This document shows, piece by piece, positions 5,305 to 9,303 of a DNA stretch of 9,303 bases (the stretch's first letter is position 1; each line of letters opens with the position of its first letter). The position numbers and the translations under genes are program-made. A model generated the notes under the pieces. That model was not told the origin of the DNA, ran no database searches, and saw nothing but the letters and a program-made list of their open reading frames with translations. This DNA comes from Peptococcaceae bacterium (GTDB taxonomy: Bacteria; Bacillota; Peptococcia; DRI-13; UBA5745): the NCBI GenBank assembly GCA_031264885.1, contig JAISDM010000055.1:1-9303 (forward strand). Direction: 5' to 3'.

Positions 5305-7064
5305 GTCAAGGAACGATAGTGAAGATTTCAGGACCGTTGGTGATCGCGGAAGGCATGCGTGACGCGGGTATGTTTGACGTGGTTCGGGTGAGCCACGAGC
5401 ATTTGATTGGCGAAATCATAGAAATCCATGGGGACCGGGCGTCCGTTCAGGTTTATGAGGAAACAGCGGGGCTAAAGCCCGGAGAACCGGTGGTGTCCAC
5501 CGGCGCGCCATTGAGCGTGGAACTGGGGCCCGGACTCATCGAATCCATTTATGACGGGATTCAAAGGCCCCTGGACGCGATCAAGGCCATCGCGGGCACC
5601 AATATCCCCCGCGGCATAGAGGTGAACGCCTTAAACCGCGAGAAGAGGTGGAACTTCGTGCCGACGGCCGCCCAGGGCGACGCGGTCAAGGGCGGGGATG
5701 TCATCGGAACGGTGCAGGAGACTGCCACCGTGCTGCATAGAATCATGGTGCCGCCCGGCGTGGAAGGAACCTTGCGGCAGATCAAAGGGGGAGAATACAC
5801 GGTTTTGGATACGGTGGCCCGGATCCAAACCACCGGCGGCGATACTGTGGAGTTAACCATGATGCAGAAATGGCCTGTCCGGGTGGAACGGCCCTATAAA
5901 GAGAAACTGCCTCCCAATGAGCCGCTTCTGACCGGGCAAAGGGTCATCGATACGTTCTTTCCGGTGGCCAAAGGCGGCGCCGCCTGCGTTCCGGGGCCTT
6001 TCGGCAGCGGCAAGACGGTGGTGCAGCATCAGCTGGCGAAATGGGCGGACGCGGAGATCGTGGTTTATATCGGCTGCGGGGAACGCGGGAACGAAATGAC
6101 GGACGTGCTTATGGAGTTCCCCGAGCTGAACGACCCCCGTTCCGGGGAATCCCTGATGAAGCGGACGGTTCTGATCGCGAATACGTCCAACATGCCTGTG
6201 GCCGCCCGTGAAGCCTCGGTGTATACGGGAATCACCATTGCGGAATATTTCCGCGATATGGGATACAGCGTGGCGCTGATGGCGGACTCTACCTCCCGTT
6301 GGGCGGAGGCTCTGCGCGAGATGTCCGGGCGCCTGGAAGAGATGCCCGGCGAGGAAGGCTATCCGGCGTACCTGGGTTCGCGGATGGCTCAGTTCTACGA
6401 ACGGTCGGGCAAGGTCGTCTGCCTCGGCAGCGACAACCGGGAAGGCGCCTTGACGGTGATCGGCGCCGTCTCTCCGGCGGGCGGGGATATTTCGGAGCCG
6501 GTGACACAGGCGACGCTGCGTATTGTGAAGGTATACTGGGGACTGGATTCCGCGCTGGCTTACAAACGGCATTTTCCCGCGATCAACTGGCTCTCCAGCT
6601 ATTCGCTGTACTTGGACCGCCTGTGCGAATGGCTGAACGAGAACATATCCCCCGACTGGAAGCAGCTGAGGGACGACGCCATGCGTCTGCTGCAGCAGGA
6701 GTCCGAATTGGAGGAAATTGTGCGCTTGGTGGGCGTGGACGCCTTATCGGCGGAAGACAGGCTGGTGCTGGAAGTCGCTAAGTCCATCCGGGAGGATTAC
6801 TTGCATCAGAACGCCTTCCATGAAGTGGATACTTATGCCTCCTTGCATAAACAGAACCGCCTGATGCGGATGATTTTGAGTTACTACACGGAAGGTCATG
6901 AGGCGTTGAAGGCCGGGGCGGGGATGCAGGCGCTGTTTGCCATTGACGCCAGGGAAAGAATCGGCAGAGCGAAATATATACCCGAAGACGAGGTTGACGC
7001 CAGTTTTGACGAGATCGAAAAAGTATTGACGCGGCAAATCGCAGCCTTAACCGAGAAACAATAA
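5301..7064 (+). CDS. ntpA: V-type ATPase catalytic subunit A
   Basis: This 587-residue protein is the usual length for bacterial and archaeal A subunits. It hydrolyses or synthesises ATP in the A3B3 head. Visible parts in order are: an N-terminal beta barrel (about 1-70); the A-type insertion region (about 110-190) that distinguishes A from F-type beta subunits; the Walker A loop GPFGSGKT at 232-239 with K238; the catalytic glutamate in GERGNEM (E261); the Walker B strand ending in MADSTSRWAE (D329); and a C-terminal helical domain (about 440-587). K238 and E261 align in number with the E. hirae enzyme. The start is TTG in a TTGA overlap with the ntpG stop, suggesting coupled re-initiation. 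No frameshift or missing catalytic residue is seen. Confidence 0.98.
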   Translation: MSQGTIVKISGPLVIAEGMRDAGMFDVVRVSHEHLIGEIIEIHGDRASVQVYEETAGLKPGEPVVSTGAPLSVELGPGLIESIYDGIQRPLDAIKAIAGTNIPRGIEVNALNREKRWNFVPTAAQGDAVKGGDVIGTVQETATVLHRIMVPPGVEGTLRQIKGGEYTVLDTVARIQTTGGDTVELTMMQKWPVRVERPYKEKLPPNEPLLTGQRVIDTFFPVAKGGAACVPGPFGSGKTVVQHQLAKWADAEIVVYIGCGERGNEMTDVLMEFPELNDPRSGESLMKRTVLIANTSNMPVAAREASVYTGITIAEYFRDMGYSVALMADSTSRWAEALREMSGRLEEMPGEEGYPAYLGSRMAQFYERSGKVVCLGSDNREGALTVIGAVSPAGGDISEPVTQATLRIVKVYWGLDSALAYKRHFPAINWLSSYSLYLDRLCEWLNENISPDWKQLRDDAMRLLQQESELEEIVRLVGVDALSAEDRLVLEVAKSIREDYLHQNAFHEVDTYASLHKQNRLMRMILSYYTEGHEALKAGAGMQALFAIDARERIGRAKYIPEDEVDASFDEIEKVLTRQIAALTEKQ

Positions 7065-7080
7065 GGGGGAGAAGGGAAAA

Positions 7081-8460
7081 ATGCAAAAAGAGTATAAAAC
7101 CATACAGGAAATTGCAGGCCCTCTGATGCTGGTCAATCATGTGGAAGGCGTTTCTTACGACGAACTGGGTGAGATTGAGCTGGCCAACGGTCAGATACGC
7201 CGGTGCAGAGTGCTGGAAGTCAACGGGGACACCGTTATGGTTCAATTATTTGAAGGCAGCGCCGGGATCAATCTGGCGGAGAGCAAGGTTCGTTTCCTGG
7301 GCAGGGGGCTGGAATTGGCGGTTTCCCAGGATATGCTGGGGCGCGTGTTTGACGGCATGGGCAATCCCAAGGACGGCGGGCCTAAGATCATTCCGGAGCA
7401 GCGTTTGGATATCAACGGCACGCCGATGAATCCGGCGGCCCGGGATTATCCGGCTGAGTTCATCCAAACGGGGGTTTCCGCCATCGACGGACTGAACACA
7501 TTGGTCCGCGGCCAGAAACTGCCTGTGTTCTCCGGTTCGGGCTTGCCTCACGCCAATCTGGCGGCGCAGATTGCCCGGCAGTCCAAGGTGCTGGGTACGG
7601 ACAGCAGCTTCGCCGTGGTCTTCGCGGCCATCGGCATCACCTATGAGGAAGCGGAATTCTTCACTTCGGACTTCCGCAGGACGGGCGCCATCGAGCGGGC
7701 CGTGCTGTTTATGAACCTGGCCAACGATCCCGCCATCGAACGCATCGCCACGCCTCGTATGGCGCTGACGGCGGCGGAGTTCCTGGCGTTTGAGAAGCAC
7801 ATGCATGTGCTTGTGATTTTGACGGATATTACCAATTACTGTGACGCGTTGCGGGAGGTGTCCGCGGCCAAGAAGGAAGTGCCCGGACGCCGCGGATATC
7901 CCGGATATTTGTACACCGACCTTTCGACGCTGTATGAACGCGCGGGCAGAAAGCAGGGGCTGGAAGGCAGCATCACCATGATCCCGATTTTGTCCATGCC
8001 TGAAGACGACAAGACCCATCCCATTCCGGACTTGACGGGATACATCACCGAGGGGCAGATCATATTGAGCCGCGAGCTGTTCCGCAAGGGGGTCACGCCG
8101 CCCATCGACGTGCTGCCGTCCCTGTCCCGTCTGAAAGATAAGGGAATCGGTCACGGCAAAACCCGGGAGGATCACGCGGACACCATGAATCAGCTTTTTG
8201 CCGCTTATTCACGGGGGAAGGACGCGAAAGAACTGGCGGTTATTCTGGGGGACGCCGCTTTGACCGACGAGGATAAATTGTTCGCCCAGTTTTCGGACCG
8301 CTTTGAGACTCAGTACGTGTCTCAGGGATACGACGCCAACCGCACCATTGAGGAAACGCTCAACTTAGGGTGGGATCTGATGAAGATTTTGCCCCGGGGA
8401 GAATTGAAGCGTATACGCGACGAATATTTGGATAAGTATATGCCTGCAGAGAAAGGGTGA
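7081..8460 (+). CDS. ntpB: V-type ATPase regulatory/nucleotide-binding subunit B
   Basis: This 459-residue protein has the usual B-subunit length. It alternates with A in the hexameric head and contributes the arginine finger to each catalytic site. As expected for B, there is no working Walker A loop: the equivalent position reads FSGSGLPHANLAAQIARQ (about 150-167). The arginine finger is R350 in VLPSLSRLKDKG, the same number as in E. hirae, followed by GHGKTREDHADTMNQLF, a typical B signature. The N-terminal barrel occupies about residues 1-75, and the C-terminal helical domain begins near 365. The gene starts with ATG after a 16-nt gap from ntpA, the second-longest spacing in the operon after ntpK-ntpE. 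The gap is filled with purine-rich ribosome-binding sequence (AAGGGGGAGAAGGG). Confidence 0.98.
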   Translation: MQKEYKTIQEIAGPLMLVNHVEGVSYDELGEIELANGQIRRCRVLEVNGDTVMVQLFEGSAGINLAESKVRFLGRGLELAVSQDMLGRVFDGMGNPKDGGPKIIPEQRLDINGTPMNPAARDYPAEFIQTGVSAIDGLNTLVRGQKLPVFSGSGLPHANLAAQIARQSKVLGTDSSFAVVFAAIGITYEEAEFFTSDFRRTGAIERAVLFMNLANDPAIERIATPRMALTAAEFLAFEKHMHVLVILTDITNYCDALREVSAAKKEVPGRRGYPGYLYTDLSTLYERAGRKQGLEGSITMIPILSMPEDDKTHPIPDLTGYITEGQIILSRELFRKGVTPPIDVLPSLSRLKDKGIGHGKTREDHADTMNQLFAAYSRGKDAKELAVILGDAALTDEDKLFAQFSDRFETQYVSQGYDANRTIEETLNLGWDLMKILPRGELKRIRDEYLDKYMPAEKG

Positions 8461-8467
8461 TGGCGGT

Positions 8468-9163
8468 ATGGCCAGATTAAACGTCAACCCGACTCGCATG
8501 GAGCTGACCGGTCTGAAGAAGCGGCTCAGCACGGCCACCCGCGGACACAAGCTGTTAAAGGACAAAAGGGATGAGCTGATGAAGCAGTTCCTGGAAGTGG
8601 TGCGCAGGAATAAGACGCTCCGTGAGGAAGTGGAAGAGGCGCTGCACCACGCGTTTTCACGTTTTATCCTTGTGCGGGGTTCCATGTCCACGGAGATGCT
8701 GGAAGAAGCGTTGATGTTTCCCAAAGAACGCCTGAGCTTGGAACTGTCGTCCCAGAATATCATGAGTGTGAATGTGCCCCGTTTGTCTTTCAAGCGGGCG
8801 GGGCTGGACGAAACCGGGATATTTCCATACGGGTACGCGACGACTCCGGCGGAACTGGATGACGCGATTAAGACCCTTTCCGATATTTTGCCGCGTTTGC
8901 TGGAATTGGCGGAGATTGAGAAATCTGTGCAGCTGATGGCGGACGAAATCGAAAAAACCCGCCGCCGGGTGAACGCGCTGGAATATGTGATGATCCCCCA
9001 GCTGCAGGAAACCATCCGTTATATATCCAGCAAGCTGGAGGAGAATGAGCGCGGGAACACCACGCGCCTGATGAAGGTCAAGGATATGATGGTGCAGCAG
9101 TCTTTGAGAGAGCAGGCCGCCAGAGACGCTGTGGCGTCGCGGCGGGCTGCCGCGCAGGGATAA
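8468..9163 (+). CDS. ntpD: V-type ATPase central axle subunit D
   Basis: This 231-residue protein is somewhat longer than the roughly 210 residues common in the family. The N-terminal block MARLNVNPTRMEL, followed by LKKRLSTATRGHKLLKDKRDEL, is the D-family signature. It starts the long helix that, with the C-terminal helix (about 125-215), makes the antiparallel coiled-coil axle turning inside A3B3. The middle part (about 70-120) is the hairpin region reaching out of the head. The last 20 or so residues are Arg/Ala-rich and probably a flexible extension. The ATG at 8468 has AAAGGG at 8452-8457 ten bases upstream, within the end of ntpB. It is the last ATPase gene recognised, as in Thermus; E. 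hirae has ntpH and ntpJ after it. Confidence 0.97.
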   Translation: MARLNVNPTRMELTGLKKRLSTATRGHKLLKDKRDELMKQFLEVVRRNKTLREEVEEALHHAFSRFILVRGSMSTEMLEEALMFPKERLSLELSSQNIMSVNVPRLSFKRAGLDETGIFPYGYATTPAELDDAIKTLSDILPRLLELAEIEKSVQLMADEIEKTRRRVNALEYVMIPQLQETIRYISSKLEENERGNTTRLMKVKDMMVQQSLREQAARDAVASRRAAAQG

Positions 9164-9249
9164 TTGTGTCGCCTCGCAGTTTGGCATAAGGATTCGTTAA
9201 ATAATAAGATGAGATAATTTCACGCCGCAATTTCGTCGCCGGACAAGGC
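9164..9249 (+). other. Intergenic stretch after the ATPase operon; weak promoter-like sequence
   Basis: No gene is seen here and no hairpin with a T tract is found, so where the ntp transcript ends is unclear. The part at 9181-9220 is A+T-richer than the genes. It contains TTGGCA at 9181-9186 and TAATAA at 9202-9207 (15-bp spacing), and GATAAT at 9213-9218. These could be a weak promoter for the next gene but do not fit consensus spacing well. Confidence 0.25.
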
Positions 9250-9271
9250 GGAGGAAGGAGGCATACCCGGG

Positions 9272-9303
9272 GTGGTATGGCGACTGACGACAACGCAGTC
9301 CGA
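9272..9303 (+). CDS. Possible start of a further gene, cut by the window edge
   Basis: A strong purine-rich Shine-Dalgarno sequence, GGAGGAAGGAGG, covers 9250-9261. Two possible starts follow: GTG at 9272, ten bases after it, and ATG at 9277, 15 bases after it, in different frames. Both frames stay open to the window edge. The ATG would give MATDDNAVR and the GTG would give a start reading VVWRLTTTQS with its first residue as Met. Too little is present to suggest a function or to choose the frame. A downstream ntpH- or ntpJ-like gene, as in E. hirae, cannot be supported from this fragment. Confidence 0.3.
   Translation, partial: MVWRLTTTQS

Noticed and set aside
6299..6781. Plus-strand frame of 160 codons inside ntpA.
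   Set aside because: It overlaps the catalytic core of ntpA in another frame, is Gly/Arg-rich from high-GC codon shadows, and has no ribosome binding site.
3798..9032. The same string TATATATCCAGC in ntpE (near 3801) and ntpD (near 9020).
   Set aside because: In both genes it encodes tyrosine-isoleucine-serine-serine in frame, and there is no longer match around it, so it is most likely chance.
9232..9250. CGCC/GGCG hairpin near 9238-9250 as a terminator of the ntp operon.
   Set aside because: The stem has only four pairs and is followed by purines, with no T tract.

Overview
The window reads as chromosomal DNA of a bacterium, most likely a member of the Bacillota (Clostridia or Negativicutes type). 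The 5S rRNA has the Gram-positive style sequence, both tRNA genes encode their own CCA ends, Shine-Dalgarno sequences are strong and G-rich, TTG and GTG starts are used, and the V-type ATPase gene order is that of the Enterococcus hirae ntp operon. I cannot name a genus from sequence alone.

Layout. Positions 1-283 are the tail of an rRNA operon: a 5S rRNA (its 5' end lies at or just outside the left edge), tRNA-Asn(GTT) and tRNA-Gly(TCC). Positions 284-513 hold no gene. They carry stacked hairpins that probably end rRNA/tRNA transcription, one of which resembles a tRNA acceptor/T-arm minihelix, and then a sigma-70-type promoter (TTGCTT-17-TATAAT) embedded in a nested, exactly centred dyad symmetry. 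Positions 514-9163 are one tightly packed nine-gene operon, all on the + strand: ntpF, ntpI, ntpK, ntpE, ntpC, ntpG, ntpA, ntpB and ntpD. Positions 9164-9303 hold no complete gene. They are A+T-richer at first, then show a strong purine-rich ribosome binding site and the possible first codons of a further gene that runs off the edge.

How the genes work together. The nine products make a complete bacterial V/A-type rotary ATPase. A and B form the catalytic A3B3 head, and D and G (the archaeal F) form the central axle. C (the d subunit) couples the axle to the NtpK proteolipid ring. I (the a subunit) is the membrane stator and ion channel, and E with F forms the peripheral stalks. The key functional residues are all present: Walker A lysine and catalytic glutamate in A, arginine finger R350 in B, the channel arginine R565 in I, and the ion-binding glutamate E147 in K. 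NtpK also keeps every residue that binds Na+ in the E. hirae ring, so this enzyme is predicted to couple to Na+ rather than H+. Most gene junctions overlap or abut, which suggests translational coupling.

The coding part is a well-known system, not a new one. The observations most worth following are non-coding: the dyad around the operon promoter, the tRNA-minihelix-like terminator element, and the Na+ signature in NtpK.
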